Assembly: GCA_947503245.1 (NCBI GenBank)
Contig: CANNCV010000001.1
Location: forward strand, 681,501 to 745,500
Reading direction: 5' to 3'
DNA from: an uncultured Sphingomonadaceae bacterium
GTDB taxonomy: Bacteria; Pseudomonadota; Alphaproteobacteria; Sphingomonadales; Sphingomonadaceae
Length of the DNA stretch: 64,000 nucleotides
Made by a program: the position numbers and the translations under genes. Within the stretch, counting starts at the first letter, position 1; each line of letters begins with the position of its first letter. Positions 46,355-55,687 of this stretch are shown one piece after another. The notes under the pieces are model-generated. The model searched no databases. It had not been told where the DNA came from and saw only the letters and a program-made list of their open reading frames with translations.

Positions 46355-47677
46355 ATGAGTTTTCCCTGGGCAAAAGAATATCAACCAAAGACAGAATTTA
46401 CGCGCTGGATGGATCAACGCCTTCCTTTGCCGCGTATGGTCTATAATGCTGTAGGTGCTGGCTATCCCGTACCGCGCAATTTGAACTATTTCTGGAATTT
46501 CGGCGTGTTGGCTGGGTTCTTTCTGGTTGTACAAATCGTCACCGGCATTGTTATGGCCATGCATTATGCAGCCAATGTCGATGTTGCTTTCGCATCTATC
46601 GAACATACTGTGCGTGATGTAAATTATGGCTGGTTGATGCGTTATGCGCACGCTAACGGGGCCAGCTTCTTCTTCATTGTGGTCTATATCCATATGGGCC
46701 GCGGGCTATATTTCAGCTCTTATAAAGCGCCGCGTGAGATGATCTGGCTTTTGGGTCTGGTCATATTCCTGCTGATGATGGCGACTGCCTTTATGGGTTA
46801 TGTTTTGCCTTGGGGCCAAATGAGCTTCTGGGGTGCGCAGGTTATTACTGGCTTGTTCTCTGCCATACCTTTGGTCGGTGAAACACTGCAGCAATGGCTG
46901 CTTGGCGGTTTTGCACCAGATAATGCGGCTCTAAATCGTTTCTTCTCGCTTCACTATTTGCTGCCGTTCGTAATTGCCGGCGTAATTATCCTGCACATCT
47001 GGGCTTTGCACATTCCGGGTTCATCCAACCCGACAGGTGTTGAGGTGAAAAGCGAAAGCGATACCGTACCATTCCACCCGTATTACACATCGAAAGATGG
47101 CTTCGGGCTGGCAGTGGTGCTGATCATATTCGCGGCAGTGATTACCTTTGCTCCCAATGCTTTGGGCCATCCTGACAACTATATCGAAGCCAACCCACTA
47201 TCGACACCAGCGCACATTGTCCCTGAATGGTATTTCTTGCCATTTTACGCTATCCTGCGTGCTTTCACGGTCGATCTTGGCATACCGTTTACAGACATTG
47301 TTATCATCCCTGCAAAATTGTTGGGCGTGCTGGCGATGTTCGGTTCGATTATCTTGCTGTTCTTCCTGCCTTGGTTGGACAGATCACCTGTACGCTCGGG
47401 CAATTATCGGCCGGTCTTCAAAATTTTCTTCTGGGTATTGGTTGCGGATATGGTCTTGTTGACCTTCCTTGGCGGTGCCCCTGCGGAAGAACCTTTTGTT
47501 ATGCTTAGCCAATTGGCATCGGCATATTATTTCGCGCACTTCCTGCTGATATTGCCGCTGATTTCGGCAATGGAAACGCCCAAGCCACTGCCTAATTCAA
47601 TTACAGAAGCAGTTTTGGGTAAGAAATCCGGTGATGAAGCATCTGCTCCGGGTTATGTCCCGCAGCCCGCTGAATAA
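46355..47677 (+). CDS. petB: Cytochrome b of the bc1 complex
   Basis: A 440-residue cytochrome b with eight membrane helices. Heme-ligating histidines are in [33 protein letters not shown] and [17 protein letters not shown]. The Qo-site motif [15 protein letters not shown] is present. It oxidises ubiquinol and reduces quinone on opposite sides of the membrane. It sits between petA and petC in one operon. Confidence 0.97.
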   Translation: MSFPWAKEYQPKTEFTRWMDQRLPLPRMVYNAVGAGYPVPRNLNYFWNFGVLAGFFLVVQIVTGIVMAMHYAANVDVAFASIEHTVRDVNYGWLMRYAHANGASFFFIVVYIHMGRGLYFSSYKAPREMIWLLGLVIFLLMMATAFMGYVLPWGQMSFWGAQVITGLFSAIPLVGETLQQWLLGGFAPDNAALNRFFSLHYLLPFVIAGVIILHIWALHIPGSSNPTGVEVKSESDTVPFHPYYTSKDGFGLAVVLIIFAAVITFAPNALGHPDNYIEANPLSTPAHIVPEWYFLPFYAILRAFTVDLGIPFTDIVIIPAKLLGVLAMFGSIILLFFLPWLDRSPVRSGNYRPVFKIFFWVLVADMVLLTFLGGAPAEEPFVMLSQLASAYYFAHFLLILPLISAMETPKPLPNSITEAVLGKKSGDEASAPGYVPQPAE

Positions 47678-47706
47678 TAACGGCCAGATCAGAAAAGAGA
47701 GTTATC

Positions 47707-48552
47707 ATGATACGCTTAATCTCAACTTTGGTTGGTATCTTCTTTGTCGGGATGTTGCTGTTCTCCTTCGGAACGGGCGCTGTTACATATTTGACAACGG
47801 AACAGGTCGAAACGGCTGAGCATAAATATCACAAAAAGCCGGAAGCCTATGCCTTCGCATCAGACGGAGCCTTGGGTCAATTTGATGAGCAGCAATTGCA
47901 GCGCGGTTTGAAAGTTTATCAAGAGGTATGCGCAGCATGTCACTCAATGAAATATCTCAGCTTCCGCAATTTTGCTGCTTTGGGCTATGACGAAGACCAG
48001 ATCAAAAATCTGGCTGCCAACTGGCCTATCCCGCAACCAACTGTGAACAAAGATACTGGCGAAACGGATACGCGGCCCAATCTTCCTGCGGATACGTTGC
48101 CAACACCTTTCCCCAATGAAGTTGCGGCGCGTGCAGCGAATAACAATGCCGTTCCGCCTGACCTTTCTTTGATGACAAAGGCACGTCCTGGCGGCGCAAA
48201 TTATGTTCGGTCGTTATTGTTGGGATATCAGGAGCCTTCTGCAGAATTGTTGGCAGAATTTCCTGATGCTGCTCCTGGTGAAGGCTTGCACCACAACCCT
48301 TGGTTCCCGAACTTGAACCTTGCTATGGCGCAGCCCTTGGTTATTCCTGACCAAGTCACCTATGATGATGGAACCGAAGCGAGCGTCGAGCAAATGGCAA
48401 CCGATGTTGCTGCATTCCTGATCTGGACTGCAGAGCCTAAGCTGGAAGAACGCCGGCAAACAGGCTGGGCCGTGTTGGCATTTCTTCTGATCGCTGCTGT
48501 TCTGGCTTTCCTGTCCTATAAACAGATTTGGGCCGATAAAAAGAAGGGCTAA
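47707..48552 (+). CDS. petC: Cytochrome c1 of the bc1 complex
   Basis: A 281-residue membrane-anchored cytochrome. An N-terminal hydrophobic segment is followed by the heme c motif CAACH and, later, a methionine-containing ligand region (NLNLAMAQPL). A C-terminal helix (WAVLAFLLIAAVLAFLSYK) anchors it. It accepts electrons from the Rieske protein and gives them to cytochrome c. It closes the petABC set; apt follows after nine bases. Confidence 0.96.
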   Translation: MIRLISTLVGIFFVGMLLFSFGTGAVTYLTTEQVETAEHKYHKKPEAYAFASDGALGQFDEQQLQRGLKVYQEVCAACHSMKYLSFRNFAALGYDEDQIKNLAANWPIPQPTVNKDTGETDTRPNLPADTLPTPFPNEVAARAANNNAVPPDLSLMTKARPGGANYVRSLLLGYQEPSAELLAEFPDAAPGEGLHHNPWFPNLNLAMAQPLVIPDQVTYDDGTEASVEQMATDVAAFLIWTAEPKLEERRQTGWAVLAFLLIAAVLAFLSYKQIWADKKKG

Positions 48553-48561
48553 GATTGCTCT

Positions 48562-49110
48562 ATGACGGATAAGGCGACCATCGCTGAATTACAGGCAATG
48601 GTGCGCACTGTGCCGGACTTTCCGAAGCCCGGCATTCAGTTCCGCGATATTACGACATTAATTTCCAACGGCCGGGGCTTGTCCTCGGCCGTTGCGCATC
48701 TGGCGGAATTGGCGCGGGCGGATGAACCCCAGCTTATTGCGGGCATGGAGGCGCGCGGATTTATTTTTGGTGCGGCGGTTGCTGCTGCATTGGGCGTTGG
48801 CTTTTTGCCCATACGCAAACCGGGCAAACTGCCTGTGCCCACGATCGGTGTCGATTATGCCCTAGAATATGGCACAGACCGGCTAGAAATTGACCCTGAT
48901 GCCATCAGCGCAAATATGCGCGTCACAATTGTGGATGATCTTATCGCCACTGGTGGGACAGCTTTGGCGACGGTGCAGCTATTGCGCAATGCTGGGGCAG
49001 ATGTACGCCAGGCATTATTTGTCATTGATCTGCCAGACCTTGGCGGTGCATCAAAACTGCGTGATGCTGACATTATTACGCACAGCCTGATGTATTTTGA
49101 CGGCGATTAG
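48562..49110 (+). CDS. apt: Adenine phosphoribosyltransferase
   Basis: A 182-residue purine salvage enzyme that makes AMP from adenine and PRPP. The N-terminal start DFPKPGIQFRDITTL and the PRPP-binding motif VTIVDDLIATGGTA are typical of Apt. It starts nine bases after petC, so it is probably read from the bc1 operon. Confidence 0.95.
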   Translation: MTDKATIAELQAMVRTVPDFPKPGIQFRDITTLISNGRGLSSAVAHLAELARADEPQLIAGMEARGFIFGAAVAAALGVGFLPIRKPGKLPVPTIGVDYALEYGTDRLEIDPDAISANMRVTIVDDLIATGGTALATVQLLRNAGADVRQALFVIDLPDLGGASKLRDADIITHSLMYFDGD

Positions 49111-49246
49111 CCGCGCAACACTTTAAACTATGCAGCATCGCCTTGCACACAGCCCATGCATGACAGTCATAAAAACTATACGTTTATTAGTGTCCATTTC
49201 GTATGCATAATGAAAACCCCCACTTAATTTGACTGTGAGAATCATT

Positions 49247-49897
49247 ATGCGAAATAGATTTTATAAAGGATCCCTAACACTTATTTGGCTCGCAACGGGT
49301 TCACTGTTGGTGGCAGGCTGCACACAGGTGGAGACATCTGATACTGATGCTCAGGAAGCAACTGCACCATCAGGTTCCGAAGGCATTATACGTGCATCTT
49401 TCAATGACGATGGCTCTGTTAATCGGCCGGAAAATTGGCGTGAATGGGTGTTTGTTGGTGCACCATTGACCCCTAATGCCTTAAATGGCGGTGCAGCGGC
49501 ATTTCCTGAATTCCATAATGTTTATATCGAGCCTAGCGCATATGCGGCCTATTCTGAAACAGGTGAATTTCCTGAAGGCACGCAAATAGCCAAAGAGCTC
49601 ACCACTGTGCGTGACAATAATAATGCGGAAAATGGTTCGTCGCAGGAAGTAAGCGGCGTTGGATATTTCGAAGGTGAATTTGCTGGCTTGGAATTGACCG
49701 TAAAAGATAGTGTTCGCTTTAAGGATGAGCCAGGTGGCTGGGCATATTTCAGCTTTGGCCATAAGGCACCCCCTTATGAGCAAACAGCGACGGCGATGCC
49801 AACTGATTCATGCAATGCATGCCATGCTGAATCCGCTGGTGATGATTTCGTTTTCACACAATTTTATCCGGTTCTACGTGCTGCAAAACCGCAATAG
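49247..49897 (+). CDS. Cytochrome P460-family lipoprotein
   Basis: A 216-residue lipoprotein with lipobox LVAGC at residue 25. The domain is of the cytochrome P460 type: WREWVFVGAPLTPNALN, FPEFHNVYIEPSAY, a lysine at 116 in GTQIAKEL, and the heme motif CNACH at 189-193 near the end. Cytochrome P460 of ammonia oxidisers has a heme cross-linked to a lysine and oxidises hydroxylamine; relatives bind NO. Whether lysine 116 is that residue I cannot tell. A related gene follows 18 bases downstream. Lipid attachment suggests a periplasmic or outer-membrane location. Confidence 0.85.
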   Translation: MRNRFYKGSLTLIWLATGSLLVAGCTQVETSDTDAQEATAPSGSEGIIRASFNDDGSVNRPENWREWVFVGAPLTPNALNGGAAAFPEFHNVYIEPSAYAAYSETGEFPEGTQIAKELTTVRDNNNAENGSSQEVSGVGYFEGEFAGLELTVKDSVRFKDEPGGWAYFSFGHKAPPYEQTATAMPTDSCNACHAESAGDDFVFTQFYPVLRAAKPQ

Positions 49898-49915
49898 TGT
49901 GAAGGGGGGGCTAAA

Positions 49916-50557
49916 ATGATAAGCAGAGTTATTGTGCCTATGGCTGCAATGATGCCATTATTATTGGTATCGTGCAGCCCCGCACCGTCCACAGATATTG
50001 CTGAGGACAATAGTGTAGCCGAAACATGGCCAGCAGATATTGTTTCTGAAACCGGGGATATCGCATTTCCAAAAGGTTTTTTAAAATGGCAAACTCTGGG
50101 CGCATGGTCGACTGCCGATGAAGAAGGTAAAGCCAATGGCATGCATCAGGTCTATGTGTCGCCGGGCGCTGCAGATACTTATCTTGAAACAGGCGCATTT
50201 CCAGATGGCACAGTGCTGGTAAAAGAAGTGCGCGGTGCTGCCACTGCGCAGCTTTCAACCGGCGCAGCATCTTATGCAACCAACAAAAGTGTATGGTTTG
50301 TCATGGTCAAAGATACAAAGCAGCGCTTCCCGGATAACGCCCTTTGGGGCGATGGCTGGGGATGGGCTCTTTTTGATGCAAAAGACCCTGAAAAACAGGT
50401 CGCAACTGATTATCAAAATGACTGTCTGGGCTGTCATGTTCCCGCCAAAAATACCGACTGGGTATATGTTGAGGCATATCCTGTGCTTTGGAAGGATGGC
50501 AAACCACCTATACCCAAATGGTTGAATGAAGAAAAAGAGGCAATGAGCGACGAGTAA
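49916..50557 (+). CDS. Second cytochrome P460-family lipoprotein
   Basis: A 213-residue lipoprotein with lipobox LLVSC at residue 20. The P460-like layout is kept: FLKWQTLGAW, HQVYVSPGAADTYLETGAFPDGT, a lysine at 103 in LVKEVR, and the heme motif CLGCH at 170-174. Sequence is clearly diverged from the first copy; for example the HNVYIEP segment is changed to HQVYVSP. It lies 18 bases after the first P460 gene, so the pair is probably one transcript. Substrate is unknown; NO or hydroxylamine is an inference from the family. Confidence 0.85.
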   Translation: MISRVIVPMAAMMPLLLVSCSPAPSTDIAEDNSVAETWPADIVSETGDIAFPKGFLKWQTLGAWSTADEEGKANGMHQVYVSPGAADTYLETGAFPDGTVLVKEVRGAATAQLSTGAASYATNKSVWFVMVKDTKQRFPDNALWGDGWGWALFDAKDPEKQVATDYQNDCLGCHVPAKNTDWVYVEAYPVLWKDGKPPIPKWLNEEKEAMSDE

Positions 50558-50678
50558 AGCAATTAATGCACATATTGCGCGACGGACTTATGGTTCAGCA
50601 ATAACTCTTGTTCCCAATCGTAACAATTTGCCCCGTCCAAGACTTCTTACCGTCCCGAAATATAAGGGGTCTTGGTAT

Positions 50679-50717
50679 GCAGAAGCTCCGGTTGCCATAT
50701 TCAGCCGGAGCTTCTGC
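50679..50717. repeat. 13-bp perfect inverted repeat between P460 and lysR genes
   Basis: Arms GCAGAAGCTCCGG and CCGGAGCTTCTGC are perfect complements around a 13-base loop. No T-run follows on either strand. It lies 121 bases after the second P460 gene and 60 bases before lysR. It may act as a terminator without a U-tract, or as a leader hairpin for lysR. Confidence 0.5.
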
Positions 50718-50777
50718 CAATAGCGCAAATGCTTCTATGCGTGATTTGCATTATAATATGTTCAAGGAGGCCATGGG

Positions 50778-51653
50778 ATGGAATTAAAACAAATTAAATA
50801 TTTTCTGTCTGTGGCAGAAACACTGAACTTCACTCAAGCATCGGAACAGCACGGTGTCTCACAGCCAGCACTGACAAGATCCATTCAAAACCTAGAAAAT
50901 GAATTTGGTGGATTGCTGATTATTCGCGACGGTAAAAATACACGCTTAACCGAACTTGGTGAGAAGATCCGCAGCGAATTCACCAATATTATTGAGAGTG
51001 AAGAACGCGCCAAATTGCTGGCGCAGGACCATCTTTATGCGGGTCATAGTGTTCTCAACATTGGCATTGCAAACTCCCTAGGGCCCGCCAAATTTGTTCT
51101 GTTCTTCACAGAATTTTTGTTGCAGCACCCCAATATTCGGATCGTTTTGCATCAAATTGATCAGCGCACATCAGACGAAGCCATTTTATCAGGCTATCTG
51201 GATGCTTGTATTTGTACAAAGCGTAGCAAACCCAATTATAAAATAGACGTAACGCCGTTGTTCGAAGAGCGTTTGTTACTCGCATTTGCCGATGACAGTC
51301 ATTTGGCGGACAAGACACAGATTACTCTGGAAGAACTATCCAAAGAGAATTATTTTGATCGCTTGAACTGCGAATTTCGGCCAAATTTTATAGCTATGAT
51401 GGATGAAATGCAGTTGGATATCCAACCTTTGCTACAATCTGATCGTGAAGATTGGATCCAACAGCTTGTTGTCACTGGTAAAGGCGTATGTACCCTTGGC
51501 GAATATTCAGCCGTTATTCCCAGCATAAAGATGCGCCCGGTTAAAGGGATGGACGTAAAACGGACCGTAGCAATCTCTTTCATCTTGGGTTCGGCTGCTT
51601 CTCCTGCAATCATAGCTTTTAAGGAAATGGCGAAAAATTATAGCTGGGCCTAA
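50778..51653 (+). CDS. LysR-family transcriptional regulator
   Basis: A 291-residue regulator. The winged helix-turn-helix is at residues 1-60 (FTQASEQHGVSQPALTRSIQNLE). The effector domain follows, of the periplasmic-binding type. The best guess for its target is the P460 pair just upstream on the same strand, though LysR genes are more often divergent from their targets. A ribosome site AAGGAGG lies before the ATG. Effector unknown. Confidence 0.88.
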   Translation: MELKQIKYFLSVAETLNFTQASEQHGVSQPALTRSIQNLENEFGGLLIIRDGKNTRLTELGEKIRSEFTNIIESEERAKLLAQDHLYAGHSVLNIGIANSLGPAKFVLFFTEFLLQHPNIRIVLHQIDQRTSDEAILSGYLDACICTKRSKPNYKIDVTPLFEERLLLAFADDSHLADKTQITLEELSKENYFDRLNCEFRPNFIAMMDEMQLDIQPLLQSDREDWIQQLVVTGKGVCTLGEYSAVIPSIKMRPVKGMDVKRTVAISFILGSAASPAIIAFKEMAKNYSWA

Positions 51654-51783
51654 TTTGAATCAATCGCTTGCAGGCCGCTGCTTCTATCCTCTCATCACAA
51701 TTTCATTCGTAACAGCAACTCATGCAGTCGGCATTGGCTGAGGAACTGTGTGAAGGATGATCGCAATATGCTTGGACAGAAGT

Positions 51784-51857
51784 TGGAGCGGGTAAGGGGA
51801 ATCGAACCCCTCTAGCTAGCTTGGAAGGCTAGAGCATTACCACTATGCTATACCCGC
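51784..51857 (-). tRNA. tRNA-Gly (anticodon TCC)
   Basis: A 74-base tRNA with encoded CCA. The acceptor arms are GCGGGTA and TACCCGC. The anticodon loop is CTTCCAA within the stem CTAGC/GCTAG. The T-arm AGGGG-TTCGATT-CCCCT is normal. The anticodon is at 51823-51825. Confidence 0.95.
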
Positions 51858-52118
51858 TCTATATCGCAGCGCGCGGCGATGTCATTGCCAGCTTGTAGGG
51901 GGCAGGTCAATAATTTTGATAGCGGCATATGTCGGTTTATTAGCATTGCTTTAGGCTGAATAAAGCATGCCCGTTGATACAATTTGCGACAAAGTCAGGG
52001 TGATTGCGCGAAATGTCTGCGACAATGGCTGTCTATAACGATTATAGAAGTCGCGGCGAACTCCTCCCCTCTCTTTATACCCCGCCGCGGCTTCATCGGA
52101 TTTTGAAAGGAAATATCT

Positions 52119-52772
52119 ATGAAAAAGAAACCGATTATTTTCTCGCTGATCGCTGGTGTGTCATTGGTCGCCGCAGGTACTGCCATTGCGCAAAAAGGCC
52201 ATGGAAAAGCGGATGCTAATGATGATGGCGTTGTCACCAAAGAAGAGATGCTGGCATCTGTACAAGCACGCTTTGCGCGGATGGATGCCAATGGCGATGG
52301 TGTTGTCAACCGCGCAGACCGTGACGCCAAAGCTGCGCAGCGCTTTGCTAAGCAGGATGCCAATGGCGATGGTGAAGTTTCGCTGGAAGAAATGCAGGCT
52401 GCCCGCGCCGAACGCGCTGCCAAACGCTTTGCCCGATTAGATACTGACAATAGCGGTGGTATCAGCCAGGAAGAAATGGCGCAGGCCAAAGCGAAACGAG
52501 GCGGGCCTGATGGTCGTGGTCCACGTGCCGGTGGCCGGCGTGGTGGCCGCGATGGCGGTGAAGGTCGCGGCAGACGTGGTGGACGCGGTTTGGAGCGTGC
52601 TGACACCAATGGCGACAAAGCGATAAGCTATGCCGAATTGGAAGCGCATGCGCTGAAACGTTTTGAACGCTTAGATGCAGATTCTGACGGCCGCATTACC
52701 GCTGAAGAACGCAAAGCGGCACGCGAAAAGCGCGGACGCGGCGGACGTGGTGATCGCAGCGGCGCGCGCTAA
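52119..52772 (+). CDS. Secreted six-EF-hand, Arg/Gly-rich protein
   Basis: A 217-residue exported protein. The signal peptide ends TAIAQ. Six EF-hand calcium loops are seen, starting at residues 32, 56, 80, 108, 162 and 186, several spaced by 24 residues. Between the fourth and fifth loops (about 127-157) is an Arg/Gly-rich linker, and the C-terminus is also Arg/Gly-rich. It should bind calcium in the periplasm or outside. A two-component system follows, whose kinase also has an arginine-rich periplasmic insert. Exact role is unknown. Confidence 0.85.
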   Translation: MKKKPIIFSLIAGVSLVAAGTAIAQKGHGKADANDDGVVTKEEMLASVQARFARMDANGDGVVNRADRDAKAAQRFAKQDANGDGEVSLEEMQAARAERAAKRFARLDTDNSGGISQEEMAQAKAKRGGPDGRGPRAGGRRGGRDGGEGRGRRGGRGLERADTNGDKAISYAELEAHALKRFERLDADSDGRITAEERKAAREKRGRGGRGDRSGAR

Positions 52773-52823
52773 GCGCAAATCGGTTTATTGCATTATCGCA
52801 GTAGATTGAATGTACATATCAAA

Positions 52824-52857
52824 GCGGAGGTAATGTGAATATGCGCATTGCCTCCGC
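52824..52857. repeat. Hairpin between EF-hand and response-regulator genes
   Basis: Arms GCGGAGGTAATG and CATTGCCTCCGC pair over 12 positions (one G-U) around a ten-base loop. It is not followed by a T-run. It lies 51 bases after the EF-hand stop and 51 bases before the response regulator start. It could be a weak terminator or processing site that separates expression of the two. Confidence 0.45.
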
Positions 52858-52908
52858 TGCGTCGTTACAGCCTCCCAAACCGATCGATACCGTGTTAGGA
52901 CATTTCTT

Positions 52909-53646
52909 ATGACGGACTTTCCCCATTTATTGCTTGTCGATGACGACGATGATCTGCGCGATTCCGTTAATGAGTATCTTTCAGGTCAGGGGTTCCGTGT
53001 GACCATGGCGGAAAATGCTGCCATGGCGCGTTCGCTGGTCCGCACACAGCAATTTGATCTGGCCTTGTTGGATGTCATGATGCCGGGTGAGGATGGGCTA
53101 AGCCTGTGTCGATTTCTGGCAGAGCAAGGCGCTATGCCGATCATCATGCTGACGGCGCGGGGTGATGCGACTGATCGTATTATCGGGTTGGAAATTGGTG
53201 CGGATGATTATTTGCCAAAGCCATTTGCCCCCCGCGAACTTGTTGCACGCATAAAGACCGTATTGCGGCGCTTTACGCGCAGTGGTGGTCATGTCGATCA
53301 GGGACAGGTCGATGGTTATATGTTTGAAGGCTGGCTGTTGGATTCGAACAAGCGACGACTGACAGATCCTGAAGGCGTTAATGTCCCTATTACGTCTGCT
53401 GAATATAAATTGCTGGAAGTGCTTGCTGGTCGTCCGCGTCAGGTGATGGACCGTGACCAATTGCTGGATATGGTTCATGGTCGTGAGGCGCAGCTTTTTG
53501 ACCGTGCCATTGATAATCTGGTGAGCCGTTTACGCAAAAAGATGGAGCAGGATGCGCGTCAGCCAGACCTGATCCAGACCGTACGCGGCGGAGGCTATAT
53601 GCTGGCTGCGCATGTCCGGGTCATAGCGTCTGAAGCGTCTCTATGA
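52909..53646 (+). CDS. OmpR-family response regulator
   Basis: A 245-residue regulator. The receiver domain has the acidic cluster DDDDD at 11-15, the phosphoacceptor aspartate 55 in LLDVMMPG and lysine 104 in LPKPF. The C-terminal winged-helix DNA-binding domain is of the OmpR type (RAIDNLVSRLRKKM). It overlaps its kinase gene by four bases (ATGA). The adjacent EF-hand gene is a possible target. Confidence 0.94.
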   Translation: MTDFPHLLLVDDDDDLRDSVNEYLSGQGFRVTMAENAAMARSLVRTQQFDLALLDVMMPGEDGLSLCRFLAEQGAMPIIMLTARGDATDRIIGLEIGADDYLPKPFAPRELVARIKTVLRRFTRSGGHVDQGQVDGYMFEGWLLDSNKRRLTDPEGVNVPITSAEYKLLEVLAGRPRQVMDRDQLLDMVHGREAQLFDRAIDNLVSRLRKKMEQDARQPDLIQTVRGGGYMLAAHVRVIASEASL

Positions 53647-55130
53647 AGCAAGCCTTGTTACGTCTCTGGCCCAAAAGCCTTACCGGCCGGCTGTTCCTTG
53701 CTGTCGCGATCACATTGCTCGCAACGCAAAGTCTGAATGGCGTTCTGCTTTATCGCGCCCAGAATGAGCAACGCGTAGCGGTGGTGACCAATGCTATAGC
53801 AGTACGTATGATTAGAGCGGTTGACCGCCTGAACAATGAGGCGCCGCGAAGGGGCAGGCGCGGACCTGACCGACTGGAAGAGCGCTCGGACGAACCCAGA
53901 TTTTTAAATGCACCGCAGGGCAGACGTTTCAGAGATCGCCCCGGAGACGGCACGCGAGAACGGGGCAGAAGACGGCGCGGCTTGGAATTTAGTGAGAGCA
54001 ACCCAACCAAGGCGAACTGGCCGCGTTTGCCGCGTGTAGAGAACCGTCTTTCCACATTATTGACCAGCTATGATGTCAATTTCACATCGATCATTGTCGC
54101 CCGTGACCCGCGTCCACAAATTGTTCCGCTTGAACGTTTGTCTGCTGTTAGAGCGGAGCCAACTGACCGAACCATTGTCGGTGCAGTGCAGTTGGACAAT
54201 GGCAACTGGCTGTCCGTGCGTTTGCCGGAGCCATCAAATGAGCGCAGCGTCACTGCATGGTTGATCTTCCAGACGGTCACGCTGTATCTTATCCTGCTCG
54301 GCGTTATTTTTTACATTACGCGCACACTCTCTCGCCCGCTCAAAAAGCTGAATACGGCTATGGCTGATTTTACCCAAAGCCAGCAGATCAGCGAACTGCC
54401 GGAAAAAGGGCCAGAGGATGTTGCCGCGTTAACGCGCAACTTCAACATCATGTCCCAGCGTATTGGCACAATGTTGGACGAAAAAGATGTCATGCTGGGC
54501 GCAATTGGGCATGATTTGAAAACCCCCTTATCTGCATTGCGCGTGCGTGTTGAGTCTGTGAAGGATGATGTGCTGCGCGGGAAGATGATCGCTAGCATAG
54601 AGGATCTGCGCCAGTCGCTGGATGAGATTCTGCTGCTCGCGCGATTGGGGCGTGGGCAGGAGGAGCATGAAAATGTCAATCTGGGTGCAATGCTTGATAC
54701 GATTGTCGACGAGTTCGTTCAACTCGACAAGCCGGTAACATTGGAGCCTGTGCCCAGAATTGTTGGCCGGGTTTATGCAACATGGTTCCGCCGCGCGATG
54801 CGTAATCTAATCGCTAATGCCGTCCGCTATGGCGGCGCTGCGCGGGTCAGTCTGAATGGTGATGCCATAGGCGACGATATCAGCATATGCATTGATGATG
54901 ATGGGCCTGGTATTCCAGAGGAAGAGTTGGAAAAGATCTTCACGCCATTTTATCGGTTGGAAAAATCACGCAATAGCCAGACAGGAGGGGCGGGCCTGGG
55001 CCTCACTTTGGCCCGCGCCATTGCGGAGAAACATGGTGGGACGATTCGCCTTTCCAACCGCTATGACGCTGATGGAAATGTTGCTGGCTTACGCGCTATC
55101 TTCACATTTCCGCGTTCAGAACGCACATAA
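53643..55130 (+). CDS. Sensor histidine kinase with Arg-rich periplasmic insert
   Basis: A 495-residue membrane kinase of the EnvZ-like class. Two helices (about 18-38 and 205-227) flank a periplasmic domain, whose segment 69-112 is exceptionally rich in arginine. HAMP follows, then the phosphoacceptor histidine 290 in AIGHDLKTPLSALR, then the ATPase domain with DDDGPGIPEE and GGAGLGLTLAR. It pairs with the response regulator just upstream. The arginine-rich insert suggests sensing of an anionic ligand or of the neighbouring EF-hand protein, but that is inference. Confidence 0.92.
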   Translation: MKQALLRLWPKSLTGRLFLAVAITLLATQSLNGVLLYRAQNEQRVAVVTNAIAVRMIRAVDRLNNEAPRRGRRGPDRLEERSDEPRFLNAPQGRRFRDRPGDGTRERGRRRRGLEFSESNPTKANWPRLPRVENRLSTLLTSYDVNFTSIIVARDPRPQIVPLERLSAVRAEPTDRTIVGAVQLDNGNWLSVRLPEPSNERSVTAWLIFQTVTLYLILLGVIFYITRTLSRPLKKLNTAMADFTQSQQISELPEKGPEDVAALTRNFNIMSQRIGTMLDEKDVMLGAIGHDLKTPLSALRVRVESVKDDVLRGKMIASIEDLRQSLDEILLLARLGRGQEEHENVNLGAMLDTIVDEFVQLDKPVTLEPVPRIVGRVYATWFRRAMRNLIANAVRYGGAARVSLNGDAIGDDISICIDDDGPGIPEEELEKIFTPFYRLEKSRNSQTGGAGLGLTLARAIAEKHGGTIRLSNRYDADGNVAGLRAIFTFPRSERT

Positions 55131-55194
55131 TCCCACGCTTCATGCATTTTATCGAAATTTCTGGCCAGTTCATTTAACCTTCATGTTTACACGC

Positions 55195-55211
55195 GTAGTC
55201 GCAATGACTAC
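55195..55211. promoter_or_regulatory. Dyad upstream of the BlaI-type gene
   Basis: GTAGTC, five bases, GACTAC is a perfect 6-bp dyad, 105 bases before the BlaI-family start. The half-sites resemble the (T/G)ACTACA element reported for BlaI-type repressors. It is the best candidate for autorepression. Binding is inference. Confidence 0.4.
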
Positions 55212-55315
55212 AACCGTAATCGTAATGTCATTAAGATGCTTTGCACCGCGCAAATACTCCTAATGATCAATTGAGGCCGGTTGTGCAGTCAAGGGAAACG
55301 ACCGGGAGGAGAATT

Positions 55316-55687
55316 ATGCAGACAGAGCGTATTAGTGATGCAGAGTTTGAAGTGATGAATTGCCTTTGGCAAACATCGCCTCTGACCGCCTCCGATATTG
55401 CCGGACTGGTGCCACAAGAACGACAATGGTCTTTGCAAACAGTGAAAACCTTATTGTCGCGGCTCGTCGCCAAAAACGTCATCAGTCATGAAGTCGATGG
55501 CCGCCGTTATCTCTATTCCCCATTGGTTAGTCGTTCAGAATATGTATCTGGCGAGTCAAAGCGCTTTGTAGATCGTTTATTCTCCGGCCGTGCTGGTCCG
55601 CTATTTGCGCATTTGGCCGAGCGCGAAGCTTTTTCAGAAGAAGATATTTCCGACATTGAAAAGCTTTTGCGGGAGATGAAGAAATGA
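55316..55687 (+). CDS. BlaI/MecI-family transcriptional repressor
   Basis: A 123-residue winged-helix repressor. The DNA-binding part is ISDAEFEVMNCLWQ and LQTVKTLLSRLVAKNVI, followed by a dimerisation helix. The start at 55316 is set by GGGAGGAG just upstream. Its stop overlaps the M56 peptidase gene by ATGA. In known systems the M56 sensor triggers cleavage of BlaI and releases target genes. Confidence 0.92.
   Translation: MQTERISDAEFEVMNCLWQTSPLTASDIAGLVPQERQWSLQTVKTLLSRLVAKNVISHEVDGRRYLYSPLVSRSEYVSGESKRFVDRLFSGRAGPLFAHLAEREAFSEEDISDIEKLLREMKK

Noticed and set aside
49111-49246. NsrR or similar NO-responsive operator before the P460 genes
   Set aside because: I found no convincing match to a known NO-regulator site by eye.
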